64,000 bases of DNA from Rhodococcus ruber. GTDB lineage: Bacteria > Actinomycetota > Actinomycetes > Mycobacteriales > Mycobacteriaceae. The position numbers and the translations under genes are program-made. This document shows positions 23,802 through 33,172 of this stretch, piece by piece. Below the pieces are notes generated by a model, which worked only from the letters and a program-made list of their open reading frames with translations, was not told the DNA's origin and searched no databases. The first letter of the stretch is position 1; the number at the start of each line of letters is the position of its first letter. The stretch lies in NCBI RefSeq assembly GCF_027270735.1, contig NZ_JAPWIJ010000018.1, positions 1-64,000 on the forward strand, written 5' to 3'.

Positions 23802-24708
23802 TTGACATACGACACCGTGGTCGTGGGAGGTGGACCCGCTGGGCTCAGTGCCGCAACACTTTTGGCGCGGGCCCGCCGGCGCGTGATCGTCGTCGACGCC
23901 GGAGAGCCGCGCAACGCTCCCGCCGACCATGTTCACAACTTTCTCTCCCGCGACGGTTCCGCACCTGGGGACTTGCGCGAGGCCGGACGCCAGGAGGTTC
24001 TTCGGTATGGGGGAGATGTTCTGCAGGGCAACGTAACTCGAATCGAGAACGGCGTCGAGATCCACCTCGGTGATGGCACGGTCCTGAATTCGCGATCGGT
24101 ATTGGTGGCCACCGGGCTTCGCGACGAACTACCCGACATCCCCGGTGTCCGGGAGCAGTGGGGTTCGGGAGTTCTGCACTGCCCGTACTGCCACGGCTAC
24201 GAGGTACAGGATCAGCCCATCGCCGTTGTCGGCGGATCCAACCGACCGTTCACGGTCCATCAGGCTTCGTTGATTCGGCAATGGTCGGAGGACGTCGTCT
24301 TCTTCACCAACGGCATCGAACTGAGCGAGGGCGAACGCCTCCGACTCGACGCTCGCTCCGTCGACATCGTCGACGCGCCCGTTGCCCGAGTCGTCGTGCG
24401 AGATGGTTGCGTCGTCGGCATCGAGCTGTCCGACGGGACAGTCGTTCCTCGAACAGTGGTGTTCGTCGGCCCGACGTTCGTCCCGAACGACACGCTCCTG
24501 ACTCCTATCGGGTGCTCCCGCCTCGACAACGGGTGGGTAGCTACCGACCCGACCGGGCTCACCAGTGTCGACGGCCTGTGGACTGCAGGGCGTCTCGGAT
24601 TCTCCCGCCCAGCTGATCAATTCGGCGGCAGCAGGATCGAAGGCAGCGATCGCCATCAATCGCTACCTCCTCGAACTCGATGTGAATCGGGCCGTCAGCG
24701 CGCTCTGA
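23802..24708 (+). pseudogene. Thioredoxin-reductase-like FAD oxidoreductase, frameshifted
   Basis: An NAD(P)/FAD-dependent oxidoreductase with FAD-binding GGGPAG (9-14), redox motif HCPYCHGYE (Cys127, Cys130) and a second Rossmann motif VVGGSNRP. The reading is normal to Gly263 (WTAG). It then leaves frame and runs 71 unrelated residues to a stop at 24806. From 24592, the +1 frame gives the expected C-terminus, with AQLINSAAAGS and AAIAINRYLLELD, ending at TGA 24706. A two-base loss after GGG (expected AGNV) or one extra G would explain it. The missing end binds FAD and shapes the active site, so the product is probably inactive, unless this is a sequencing error. TTG start with GAGGAG SD. 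Confidence 0.85.
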
Positions 24709-24777
24709 GGGCCTTCCACCAGGGCCGAGGAATGTGTCGGTGCCCTGGTTTACGCTTGTGGCAACGAGGTCGAATAC

Positions 24778-26175
24778 GTGTTCGATCTCCGGTCGCTGGG
24801 GGGTGACATGGGTCTACGAAAAGCAGCGTGGACGACGGACGATCATTCGGCGCTCGCTGATGTTCTGGGCGCGCGTGGGGCGATCAACGCTGCCGTCGCG
24901 TCGGAACTTGACCTCATGGACCGATATGTCCGGAATCGAACGGCATGCGCATCACCGTGGGACACCGGGGTGACCGAGAAAGATCTGTACAGCTCGGCAA
25001 TCTGCGAACTGGCCGCGGCACTGTCGTCCACCTTTGCCGCCGTGAACAACAAGCTGCAGATGTGGCGTCAACTGCGCCCACTCGTGCGTCGGGCTTTCAT
25101 CGACGGTGCGCTCGACCTGGAGCGAGTCAGGACGATCCACGATCATCTGCTTCATGCCCGGCCGGAGACGGTCGTCTCGCTCGAAGTCGAAATCCTCAAG
25201 GCCGCCGGAGAGATGGCCCCGGGCGCTCTGGGGCGCGAGATCGACCGACTGCTCATCGAGGCCGACGCCAACTGGGACCGCGCGGTGCGCAAGCATGCCG
25301 CGCGTACCGAGAAGCGGATCCGCCTTCGTCGCCGGGCACGGGGACTCTCCAGCCTGACCACACTGATGACCGACGGCGAAGCCGACGACCAGCTTTCGCG
25401 GATCGATGCAGAGGTCACGCGCCTCCACCCGGAGGATCCGCGTTCGGACGACCAACGGCGAGGCGACGCCCAGACTGCGTTGATGCGCGGCGAGGCACTG
25501 CAGTGCGAGTGCCCGACGTGCCAGGCGTCTCGCGATGATGTGACGGATCCGGAGGCCGCTGATACCCACGAGTCCCCCGACATCGGCGGTCCGAGTCCGG
25601 AGACAACCGAGCCCTCGGACACGAATGTCGAGGCAACCGATGAAACATCCAGCGACAGTTCGACTTCCGCTTCGGATCCGATGCCACCGGCCGCACCGCC
25701 ACCTGCGCCAGGAACACCGGTGCCCGACACACCGCCGCCCGATACAGTGCCTCGATCGCGGCCGGGCGGAGGAACGCTGATCGAACGGTGGCGTGCCGTC
25801 GTCGGGCACGACCCCATCGGCGTCCACGCCGTGTATCCCGACGGCCACGGGGGCATGAAACTGCCGCCTCCGGGCGCACTGAGCTACACGCCCAGTCGAG
25901 CTCTCGCGGCGCGAGTTCGTGCCGAACACCCGTACTGCCTCCATCCTGGCTGCAACGTGCCTTCGGAACGATGCGACCTGGACCACATCGTCGAATTCGA
26001 CCGACAACAACCCGAAAAAGGCGGCTGGACGATTCTCACGAACATCGGTCCGCGCTGTCGGCTCCACCACAACCTCAAAACGCGGAAATTGTGGCGCACC
26101 GAACTACTCCCGGAAGGAGTCCTGCATATCGTCGATCCACTCGGAAATCACTACTTCACCCCGCCCGCCCTGTGA
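24778..26175 (+). CDS. DUF222/HNH endonuclease-like protein
   Basis: A 465-residue protein of the very abundant actinobacterial DUF222-HNH (13E12-like) type. A helical DUF222 region (about 15-240) and a low-complexity Glu/Ser/Thr/Pro linker (about 245-335) lead to an HNH module. The module has two Cys pairs (CLHPGC and related), the LDHIVEFD catalytic His and NIGPRCRLHHNLKT (about 382-430). It probably cuts or nicks DNA; a biological role has not been shown for this group to my knowledge. Such genes are often multicopy and prone to recombination. GTG 24778 has a GAGG site; ATG 24808 is possible. Confidence 0.88.
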   Translation: MFDLRSLGGDMGLRKAAWTTDDHSALADVLGARGAINAAVASELDLMDRYVRNRTACASPWDTGVTEKDLYSSAICELAAALSSTFAAVNNKLQMWRQLRPLVRRAFIDGALDLERVRTIHDHLLHARPETVVSLEVEILKAAGEMAPGALGREIDRLLIEADANWDRAVRKHAARTEKRIRLRRRARGLSSLTTLMTDGEADDQLSRIDAEVTRLHPEDPRSDDQRRGDAQTALMRGEALQCECPTCQASRDDVTDPEAADTHESPDIGGPSPETTEPSDTNVEATDETSSDSSTSASDPMPPAAPPPAPGTPVPDTPPPDTVPRSRPGGGTLIERWRAVVGHDPIGVHAVYPDGHGGMKLPPPGALSYTPSRALAARVRAEHPYCLHPGCNVPSERCDLDHIVEFDRQQPEKGGWTILTNIGPRCRLHHNLKTRKLWRTELLPEGVLHIVDPLGNHYFTPPAL

Positions 26176-26200
26176 AAAGGAATCACCTAGGGTTGGTTCG

Positions 26201-28660
26201 GTGAGCACCGCAAATCTGACCCGGACCGAAACTCGCAGGCGATCGCGGCACATCGGCGGGGTGAAGTACCTCGTCCATCTGGATCTCCTGCGGGCAGAGG
26301 ACATGGATGTCGATACATTCGAGACGGTCACGACCATCGAATTCGACGCCACCACTGCGGCGACGTGGGTCGACTTCATCGGTGCCGCTGTCGACGAGGT
26401 CACCGTCAACGGCACCGACACTCAGGTCGATTACGACGGCGCTCGCATCCAACTGGTCGGACTCACCGAGCACAACATCGTTCGGATACGTGCACGCGGG
26501 CGATACAGCAGGTCGGGGGAAGGACTGCACCGCTTCGTCGACCCCGTAGACGAGAGCGTGTACCTCTACACCCAATACGAGCCGGCCGATGCTCGACGGG
26601 TGTTCGCAAACTTCGAGCAACCGGATCTCAAGGCCTCGTTCACGCTGACGGTGACGGCGCCATCGGCGTGGACAGTCTTGTCCAACCGCGCGGGGGTCAC
26701 CGATGACACAGTCACTACGTTCGCCCCGACCCTCCCCATATCGACCTACATCACCGCGGTTGCGGCCGGTCCGTATCATGGCGTCGAATCATCACGGACG
26801 CGAGGCGAACTGACTGTTCCTCTCGGCGCATATTGCCGAGCCTCCCTCGCCGAGTATTTCGACGCCGAGGACATCTTCGACATCACGAAGCAAGGCCTGG
26901 ACTTCTTCCACGAGAAGTTCGACTATCCGTACCCGTTCGGTAAGTACGACCAGATCTTCGTACCCGAGTACAACCTCGGTGCGATGGAGAACCCCGGGCT
27001 CGTCACGTTCACCGAATCGTACGTATTCCGTTCGGCGGCAACCGAAGCGCAGTACGAGGCTCGTGCCAACACGATCTTGCACGAGATGGCACACATGTGG
27101 TTCGGCGACCTCGTCACGATGCAGTGGTGGGACGATCTGTGGCTCAAGGAGTCGTTCGCGGACTACATGGGTGCGTACGCATCGGCCGAGGCCACTCGAT
27201 TCACCGATGCCTGGGTCAGTTTCGCGAACCGCCGAAAAGCGTGGGCGTATCTGCAGGATCAACTCCCCACCACTCATCCGATCGTTGCCGACATCACCGA
27301 TCTCGAGGCCGCCAAGCTCAACTTCGACGGGATCACTTACGCCAAGGGCGCGAGCGTGCTCAAGCAATTGGGGGCATTCGTCGGCGCCGAGGCCTTCTTT
27401 GCGTCCTCCCGCAACTACTTTCGCACCCATGCCTTCGGTAACACGACTCTGACAGACTTGTTGAGCGAGATGTCCACCGCCAGCGGACGCGATCTCGACA
27501 CCTGGGCGGCCGCGTGGCTGCAGACCACCGGCGTGTCCACACTGTCCTATACGGGTGATGCCATCGAGCAGACCGATCCGCGTCCGCACCGCATCGCCGT
27601 TGGACTCTACGACCTGAACGAGGACGGGAATCTGACGAGAACCCACCGCCGGGAACTCGACATCACAGAAGCGCGAACACCGGTCGACTTCGAAGATGCC
27701 GCACTGGTTCTGCTCAACGACGACGATCTGACCTACGCCAAGATCCGATTCGACGAGCGCTCCACCGCCACTGTGCGGGCCCACCTCGATCGCATCGTCG
27801 ACCCTCTCGCGCGAGGGCTCGTGTGGTCTGCGCTGTGGAATTCCACCCGGGACGCCGAGCTCTCTGCGCGCGAATACATCGATGTCGCAACGAGATTTGC
27901 AGCCAACGAGCCCAAGATCGGCCTCCTCTCCGCGGTGACGACCAACGTGGCATTCACACTCGGGCACTATCTTCCCGACGATCGACGGGACGAACCCACC
28001 CGGCAATGGCTGAATGCGTCGTGGGTGCAGCTGCAGTCGAGCGAACCCGGGAGCGACGCACAGTTGGTGTGGGCGCGTGCGGTCGCATCGACTGCGCAGC
28101 TGGACGACCTCCTGGCGGAGGATCTGCGCTCGCTGCTCGATGGAACTCTCACCATCGCGGGGCTGCGACTCGATCCTGATCTCCGCTGGGCATTCTGGCT
28201 GGCACTCGCCGCCACCGGCCACGCGACTGCCGACGACCTCGACGGCGAGCTGGCCTCGGACGACACCTTGTCGGGGCGTACCGCTCATACCGCGGCGTCG
28301 ACGGCAATACCCGACGCCGCGGTCAAGGCGAGGGCGTGGGCCGCTGTAACCGAACGCGAGGACATCTCCAACGATGTGCTCGACGCCTTCATCACCGGCT
28401 TCGGGGCGGGTCACCGACCGGACCTGACTGCGCCCTACGACGAACGATACTTCGAGTCCATCTCGTCGTTGTGGACCTCACGCAGCATCGAGATCGCACG
28501 GCGAATCGTCGTTCGGCTCTTTCCGCAGCAGTCTTCGACCGACACCGCAGACGCGTGGCTCGCCGACCACGAGTGGGCACCGGCTGCGCTACGGCGCTTG
28601 GTGATCGAGCAGCGAGACCACCTGGCCCGGAGTCTGCGCGTCCAGGCCCGGATAGGGTGA
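26201..28660 (+). CDS. pepN: Aminopeptidase N (M1 family)
   Basis: An 819-residue zinc aminopeptidase. The exopeptidase motif GAMEN is at 260-264 and the zinc site HEMAH at 294-298 with Glu317 completes HExxH-18-E. The domain order and C-terminal helical (ERAP1-like) half match actinobacterial PepN. It is cytosolic and removes N-terminal residues from peptides. GTG 26201 is used; the in-frame upstream stretch is a shadow of the HNH gene. A small membrane protein starts five bases after the stop. Confidence 0.94.
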   Translation: MSTANLTRTETRRRSRHIGGVKYLVHLDLLRAEDMDVDTFETVTTIEFDATTAATWVDFIGAAVDEVTVNGTDTQVDYDGARIQLVGLTEHNIVRIRARGRYSRSGEGLHRFVDPVDESVYLYTQYEPADARRVFANFEQPDLKASFTLTVTAPSAWTVLSNRAGVTDDTVTTFAPTLPISTYITAVAAGPYHGVESSRTRGELTVPLGAYCRASLAEYFDAEDIFDITKQGLDFFHEKFDYPYPFGKYDQIFVPEYNLGAMENPGLVTFTESYVFRSAATEAQYEARANTILHEMAHMWFGDLVTMQWWDDLWLKESFADYMGAYASAEATRFTDAWVSFANRRKAWAYLQDQLPTTHPIVADITDLEAAKLNFDGITYAKGASVLKQLGAFVGAEAFFASSRNYFRTHAFGNTTLTDLLSEMSTASGRDLDTWAAAWLQTTGVSTLSYTGDAIEQTDPRPHRIAVGLYDLNEDGNLTRTHRRELDITEARTPVDFEDAALVLLNDDDLTYAKIRFDERSTATVRAHLDRIVDPLARGLVWSALWNSTRDAELSAREYIDVATRFAANEPKIGLLSAVTTNVAFTLGHYLPDDRRDEPTRQWLNASWVQLQSSEPGSDAQLVWARAVASTAQLDDLLAEDLRSLLDGTLTIAGLRLDPDLRWAFWLALAATGHATADDLDGELASDDTLSGRTAHTAASTAIPDAAVKARAWAAVTEREDISNDVLDAFITGFGAGHRPDLTAPYDERYFESISSLWTSRSIEIARRIVVRLFPQQSSTDTADAWLADHEWAPAALRRLVIEQRDHLARSLRVQARIG

Positions 28661-28665
28661 CGAAC

Positions 28666-28977
28666 ATGCCTGACCACGATGCTCGACGCTCGATCGCCAC
28701 GTCCGCCCTGGCCGCCGGTGGCTTGGTCGGCGGCTTCGCTGTGGCCCGGCAATCGGGCAATCGGCAACTCGGCGGAGCAGTCCTTGCGGCAGTCGGCGTG
28801 GCGTGTACAGCGCAGTGGCAGAAATCCTCGGGCTCGGCTCGCGCCGGTGCGCTGCTCGGGACCTACCTCGTCGCGTTCGGCGCATCTCACCCGCTTGCGA
28901 AGAAGATCGGTGCGTGGCCGGCTGTCGGAGCGGTCGCCGCTGCAACGGCGGTGGCGTCTTTGGTCGTCAGCAGGTAG
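28666..28977 (+). CDS. Small Ala/Gly-rich membrane protein
   Basis: A 103-residue protein with three short hydrophobic, Gly/Ala-rich segments (about 16-32, 37-48 and 78-100) and no recognisable family. ATG 28666 begins five bases after the pepN stop, so it is likely translated from the pepN transcript. The first segment contains GGLVGGFAVA. The function is unknown. It faces the convergent cysteine-desulfhydrase-like gene across 18 bases. Confidence 0.7.
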   Translation: MPDHDARRSIATSALAAGGLVGGFAVARQSGNRQLGGAVLAAVGVACTAQWQKSSGSARAGALLGTYLVAFGASHPLAKKIGAWPAVGAVAAATAVASLVVSR

Positions 28978-28995
28978 GTCGGCTCAGGTACCCGG

Positions 28996-30078
28996 TCAGA
29001 ACGCCCCGGTACGAATGAATTCTTCGAGAGCGGCGGTCGGTTCTTCGAGATTCATGCCCTGGTCCGCGACCCAGGTGTCGTCGAAGTACGTCTGCGAGTA
29101 CCGATCTCCACCGTCACACAGCAACGTCACCACGCTGCCGCGTCGGCCTGCGGCGATCATCTCCGCGATCAATCCGAAGGCTCCCCAGATGTTGGTGCCC
29201 GTCGATCCACCAACCCGCTTTCCGATTGCCTCCGAGGTGAATCTCGCAGCGGCGACGGACGCGGCATCGGGAACAGCGATCATTCGGTCGATCACCTGGC
29301 CGACGAACGACGGCTCGACGCGCGGTCGTCCGATGCCCTCGATGCGGGAGGACAAGCCGGTCTCGAATCCTGCGTCGCCGGTCTCGTAGCCACCGATGAA
29401 CGCGGAATTCTCTGGGTCTACCACAGCCAGTTGCGTTGCGTGCCTGCGGTATCGGATGTATCGACCGATTGTGGCGCTGGTTCCACCGGTCCCCGCGCCC
29501 ACCACCACCCAGTCCGGAATGGGACATTCCTCTAGCCGGAGTTGGTCGAAGATCGACTCGGCGATGTTGTTGTTTCCGCGCCAATCGGTAGCTCGCTCGG
29601 CATGGGTGAACTGGTCCATGTAGTGGGAGTCGGGTTCGGCCGCGAGCCTGTGCGCCTCGGTGTACATCTCGCCCGGCCGATCGACGAAATGACAACTCCC
29701 ACCATGGGACTCGATAAGCGCGACCTTGGCCGGGCTGGTACTCCGCGGCATCACTGCGACGAACTTCAGGCCCAGCAGTCGAGCGAAATACGCCTCACTG
29801 ACGGCCGTGGAGCCCGACGATGCCTCGATCACCGTCGTACGCTCGGTGACCCACCCGTTGCAGATCGCGTAGAGGAACAGCGACCTGGCCAGCCGATGCT
29901 TCAAGCTACCGGTGATATGCGTGGACTCGTCTTTGAGATAGAGCGAAATCCCCCACGCCGCCGGAAGGGGGTAACGCAACAGGTGCGTGTCGGCGCTGCG
30001 CTGCGAATCGGCCTCGATCAGCCGGACGGCATTGTCGACCCAGGTCCGTGATCCCGAGTGATCGACCGATGCTGTCAT
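28996..30078 (-). CDS. cds1: PLP-dependent cysteine desulfhydrase-like protein
   Basis: A 360-residue fold-type II PLP enzyme of the cysteine synthase family. The Schiff-base Lys60 lies in TGSLKHR, followed by SSGSTAVSEAY for the substrate carboxylate and GAGTGGTSATIGRY for the PLP phosphate. It is closest in my memory to mycobacterial Cds1 (Rv3684), which breaks cysteine to H2S, ammonia and pyruvate, and not to CysK or CysM. The C-terminal YSQTYFDDTWV is characteristic. Its start overlaps the stop of the preceding DUF4229-like gene by four bases. The gene symbol is by analogy. Confidence 0.82.
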   Translation of the reverse strand: MTASVDHSGSRTWVDNAVRLIEADSQRSADTHLLRYPLPAAWGISLYLKDESTHITGSLKHRLARSLFLYAICNGWVTERTTVIEASSGSTAVSEAYFARLLGLKFVAVMPRSTSPAKVALIESHGGSCHFVDRPGEMYTEAHRLAAEPDSHYMDQFTHAERATDWRGNNNIAESIFDQLRLEECPIPDWVVVGAGTGGTSATIGRYIRYRRHATQLAVVDPENSAFIGGYETGDAGFETGLSSRIEGIGRPRVEPSFVGQVIDRMIAVPDAASVAAARFTSEAIGKRVGGSTGTNIWGAFGLIAEMIAAGRRGSVVTLLCDGGDRYSQTYFDDTWVADQGMNLEEPTAALEEFIRTGAF

Positions 30079-30458
30079 TTCTTGCCGTCGTCCCCGCGCA
30101 GTTTCGACTGCAGGTCCGCACGCGCGGTGCGCCGGTCCTCGTCGACTGCTGCGATGGATTCGTTGACGCGGATCCGCAGCTTCTTGAACAGGAGCAGCGA
30201 CAGCGGCAATGAGATCAGGACTGCGAAAATCGCGGCGACGAGTACCGGCACCTCCACGCCGAACAGTAAACCGACGCCGACGATGACTGCCGCGATCACG
30301 ATGACAAGGGCCAGTCGCGCGAAGGTGTAGACGCCGAGGTTCATGGCGAGGGACTTCTTGGCCGACCTACCTCGAACGGCATTTCCGCTGGTCGGTTCGC
30401 TGCTGTCGGCATTCATCGCGTCACTCACGGCCTCCAGGTTACCGGGCTCGCCGGGCAT
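30075..30458 (-). CDS. DUF4229-like two-helix membrane protein
   Basis: A 127-residue protein with two adjacent hydrophobic helices (about 45-90) and a charged, coiled C-terminus ending in KLRGDDGKK. The pattern GVYTFARLALV before the first helix is typical of DUF4229. ATG 30458 has an AAGGGG site nine bases upstream; GTG 30428 and ATG 30416 are alternatives. It is coupled to the cysteine desulfhydrase-like gene. From memory, mycobacteria have a similar small membrane gene (Rv0531) near ccsA. Confidence 0.8.
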   Translation of the reverse strand: MPGEPGNLEAVSDAMNADSSEPTSGNAVRGRSAKKSLAMNLGVYTFARLALVIVIAAVIVGVGLLFGVEVPVLVAAIFAVLISLPLSLLLFKKLRIRVNESIAAVDEDRRTARADLQSKLRGDDGKK

Positions 30459-30626
30459 TCCGACCCACCCCTTCGGTGACCGATTTGTCCATTACCTCCC
30501 CTTTACCAACCTTGTATCAGTCGAGTACCTAGGGGTTCGAGTGCAACCATGGGTTCCGAACGCAGCAGACCGATATCTCCGGTTCGACGCAAATGCACCG
30601 AACCGCATCGTAGGAGGACACGACAG

Positions 30627-30842
30627 ATGAGCGCACCCACATTCCACAAGGCTCAGGACTCACTGCTCACGCCGGGTCAGGTAGCCGCGCTTTTTCACGT
30701 CGACCCCAAGACCGTGACTCGCTGGGCCCACGCCGGACGCCTCGGATCGCTCCGCACTCCCGGCGGACACCGTCGATTCCGTGAGACCGAGGTCATGCAG
30801 CTGCTGACCTCTCTGACGACCGAAGCCGGCGCCCACCACTGA
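30627..30842 (+). CDS. bldC: BldC-type MerR-like DNA-binding protein
   Basis: A 71-residue winged-helix protein nearly all made of the BldC fold: LTPGQVAALFHVDPKTVTRWAHAGRLG, then SLRTPGGHRRFRETEV. In Streptomyces, BldC binds direct repeats co-operatively and holds back development; in non-sporulating relatives its targets are less clear. It lacks the MerR effector domain. ATG 30627 has AGGAGGA eight bases before it. The 168 bases upstream hold its promoter, which I could not pin down. Confidence 0.93.
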   Translation: MSAPTFHKAQDSLLTPGQVAALFHVDPKTVTRWAHAGRLGSLRTPGGHRRFRETEVMQLLTSLTTEAGAHH

Positions 30843-30974
30843 TTCGGACGCGGTACCGAAGTACGCGCAAAATCCGCACCCGTACGAACTCATCGAACAT
30901 TCTCAGGAATCTTCGATGCTCGACGGGTGCGGAGGGTGTTGCATCGCGGCTACCCTCGTAGTAGGAGGTGCGTC

Positions 30975-31172
30975 GTGATTTATCTATTGGCGTTGATCGG
31001 CTTGGTGGCAGTTGTGGTTCTGTTCTGGAAGGCTTTCGGTCCCAGCGCAGGCGCAGAACCGACCCGCACGGTCGGACCCGATGACGATCCCGATTTTCTG
31101 TGGCGAATCAACCGTGAAGCTCGCCGCGGCGGAAAAGACGGAACCGAGGCCGGCACCGAACCGACCGAGTAA
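30975..31172 (+). CDS. Small single-span membrane protein
   Basis: A 65-residue protein: one hydrophobic helix at the N-terminus (IYLLALIGLVAVVVLFWKAFG) and a charged Asp/Glu/Arg-rich tail containing DDDPDFLWRINREARRG. GTG 30975 has a perfect AGGAGG seven bases upstream, so the longer reading from 30927 is dropped. It converges on the MinD-like gene. I do not recognise a family. A 132-base gap separates it from bldC; I see no further gene there. Confidence 0.75.
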   Translation: MIYLLALIGLVAVVVLFWKAFGPSAGAEPTRTVGPDDDPDFLWRINREARRGGKDGTEAGTEPTE

Positions 31173-31186
31173 GGGTCCGGCAGCTT

Positions 31187-33061
31187 TCAATTGGGGCGAG
31201 AAGCGGTGGGCGAGTCCGGGAATCCGGCCGCTACCGCTGCCGCCACTTCCAGCAGCGCCGTGCGGGTACGTCCACGCAGACGATCCAGCTCGATCTCAGC
31301 ACCTTCCTCGAGATGCGGATCGAACGGAATCGTCCGTACGTGGGCGCATCGTTGCTCGAAGTGCTCGATGACCTTCTGCAAGTCGACTTTTCCCGCTCTG
31401 GGCCGAACGCCGTTGACCACGGCCACCGACGTGGCCACCAACGCGCGATACCCGTGAGCATCGAGCCAGTCCAACGTCGCCGATGCGCTTCGCGCACCGT
31501 CCACCGACGCCGAGCTGACGACCACGAGGGTATCGGTGCCTTCGAGAATGCTCTCCATGGCCGAATGCATCAAACCGGTTCCACAATCCGTGATCACGAT
31601 GCTGTAGAACTTCTCCAACATGTCGACGGCACGGTCGTAGTCTTCGCCACTGAACGCCTCCGACGCCGCCGGATCCGAGTCGGACGCCAACACCTCCAAT
31701 CGGTTGGCATTCTGCGACGTGTAGGCACGGACGTCGCTGTAGCGATCCAGAGAATCGATGTCACGCAACAAGTTTCGAACGGTTGCAGTTGTTTCGCAGG
31801 GAACCTTCTGCCCCAGTGTTCCGCGGTCGGGGTTCGCATCGATCGCGATCACTCGATCACCTCGGATGTCGGCGAACGTCGACCCAAGCGTCGCGGTGGT
31901 GGTCGTCTTACCGACACCGCCTTTCAATGAGAGCACCGCGACGCGATAACACCCCACGAGCGTCCGATCCACCTGTGCGGTCAGCTCGAGCCGACGCTGC
32001 TGAGCGGCGCTGTTACCGACATCGATGCGGCCTCCGGACATCACGTACAGCGCCCGCCGCCACCCGGAAACCGGTGCCACATTCGCCGATCGAACGAGCA
32101 ACGAGTTGCCGAGATCGCGCGAGGAGACCGGCTGCACCGTCGGCCGATCACCCGGCAGGCTCTGACCGACCGCCACTGCCTGAGGAACCAGAACCTGCGC
32201 GTCGACGGCGCCGTGCTGCTGGGGATGGAACGGTGCGACGGGATGCGGATGCGGAAGTTGGGGCCACTGACCGGCCGGACCTGGCCACTGGTTCTGCGGA
32301 TTCCTTTGCCCCTGCGGCGCGCCCTGCCCCTGCGGCACGCCCTGGCCCTGCACCATCGGCCCCTGTTGCACAACCTGACCCTGCTGCTGTGCCCAATTGT
32401 TCTGCGGTGCCCAATTGTTCTGCGGTCCCCAGTTGTTCTGCGGTGCCCCATAATTCTGCGGCATCCACTGCTGAGAGGGCGGTGGCCCCGATGACACCGG
32501 CGGACTCTCGATCGGCTTCGCCTCGGGCGGTGGGGCCACGGTGCTCTGCAGCGCAGCATTCGCCTGCTCAGGTGACGCTACTGGAGTCTTCGGCAGCTCC
32601 GTCGACGTCCCGCTCTCGGTGGTCTTGTCCACCTCATCGACCAGCAATGCCACCTCATCGGAACTCACGGCCGCGCCGGAATCCGCTACCGCATCAGATC
32701 CGTCGGCCGCAGCATCTGTCCCGCTCTCTGCTTCACCCCCGATGTCGGTCGGCTCGGAAGGATCTTTCGACACAACCGCAGATTCCGCGGTGACCGGCGG
32801 CGGAGTAGGCGAGGGCTCGGCATCGTGTGGCGCTACCGGTGGGTTGTCGACGCTCTCGGGCGGCATGGTGATGGGGGTCGAGCGAAACGGTTTCCGTTGA
32901 ATCGCGGGTTTCTCGTCGGATACAGGTGTGGTTTCGACTGCGGCCGCGGGCGGGGCGGTTTTCGGCTCGGGGTTCACCTCGGGCTCCGCCGCTCGGTCGT
33001 CCGGCAGGTCGTCGTCCAACGGTCGGACAGGTTGCCAATTGTTCTCGTGCCGATCGGCCAT
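31187..33061 (-). CDS. MinD/ParA-like ATPase with long Pro/Gln/Asn-rich head
   Basis: A 624-residue protein. Residues 1 to about 300 are low-complexity, first acidic and Pro/Thr-rich, then Gln/Asn/Pro-rich with four PQNNWA-type hexapeptides (about 200-223). From about 330 comes a MinD/ParA-type ATPase with the deviant Walker A KGGVGKT at 380-386, and DANPDRGTLG and ITDCGTGL motifs. The layout matches EspI-like proteins of ESX loci, but no ESX gene is nearby. It lies downstream of ccsB, as Rv0530 does in M. tuberculosis from memory. Role unknown; membrane-linked positioning is one option. Confidence 0.85.
   Translation of the reverse strand: MADRHENNWQPVRPLDDDLPDDRAAEPEVNPEPKTAPPAAAVETTPVSDEKPAIQRKPFRSTPITMPPESVDNPPVAPHDAEPSPTPPPVTAESAVVSKDPSEPTDIGGEAESGTDAAADGSDAVADSGAAVSSDEVALLVDEVDKTTESGTSTELPKTPVASPEQANAALQSTVAPPPEAKPIESPPVSSGPPPSQQWMPQNYGAPQNNWGPQNNWAPQNNWAQQQGQVVQQGPMVQGQGVPQGQGAPQGQRNPQNQWPGPAGQWPQLPHPHPVAPFHPQQHGAVDAQVLVPQAVAVGQSLPGDRPTVQPVSSRDLGNSLLVRSANVAPVSGWRRALYVMSGGRIDVGNSAAQQRRLELTAQVDRTLVGCYRVAVLSLKGGVGKTTTTATLGSTFADIRGDRVIAIDANPDRGTLGQKVPCETTATVRNLLRDIDSLDRYSDVRAYTSQNANRLEVLASDSDPAASEAFSGEDYDRAVDMLEKFYSIVITDCGTGLMHSAMESILEGTDTLVVVSSASVDGARSASATLDWLDAHGYRALVATSVAVVNGVRPRAGKVDLQKVIEHFEQRCAHVRTIPFDPHLEEGAEIELDRLRGRTRTALLEVAAAVAAGFPDSPTASRPN
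32391..32462. repeat. 18-bp in-gene tandem repeat (PQNNWA unit)
   Basis: Four 18-bp units based on GCCCAATTGTTCTGCGGT (32391-32408, 32409-32426, 32427-32444, 32445-32462). The first two are identical and the last is diverged. They encode the hexapeptide PQNNWA/G/Y on the minus strand. The unit is a multiple of three, so copy number may change without breaking the frame. Confidence 0.85.
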
Positions 33062-33096
33062 GACCGATTTCCCCCCAGTTCGCGTCCTACATCCTT

Positions 33097-33134
33097 CGAT
33101 CCGGCTCGGATGTCTCCCCCATCGAGCCGGATCG
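33097..33134. terminator. Hairpin between ccsB and the MinD-like gene
   Basis: Perfect 12-bp arms, CGATCCGGCTCG (33097-33108) and CGAGCCGGATCG (33123-33134), with a 14-base loop. It lies 39 bases past the ccsB stop and 36 bases before the start of the next minus-strand gene. It probably ends the tlpA-ccdA-resB-ccsB transcript, or attenuates read-through into the MinD-like gene. No U tract follows. Confidence 0.65.
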
Positions 33135-33172
33135 GACGCTACCAGCTGAGCGGCCTGCGCAGCGGCCGAGTG

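Noticed and set aside
24709..24806. The last 33 codons of the FAD oxidoreductase's original frame as a true C-terminus
   Set aside because: They lie beyond the stop of the restored family frame and have no family resemblance.
31187..33061. Part of an ESX/type VII secretion locus
   Set aside because: The EspI-like layout is suggestive, but no EsxA/B, EccC, PE or PPE gene is found in the window.
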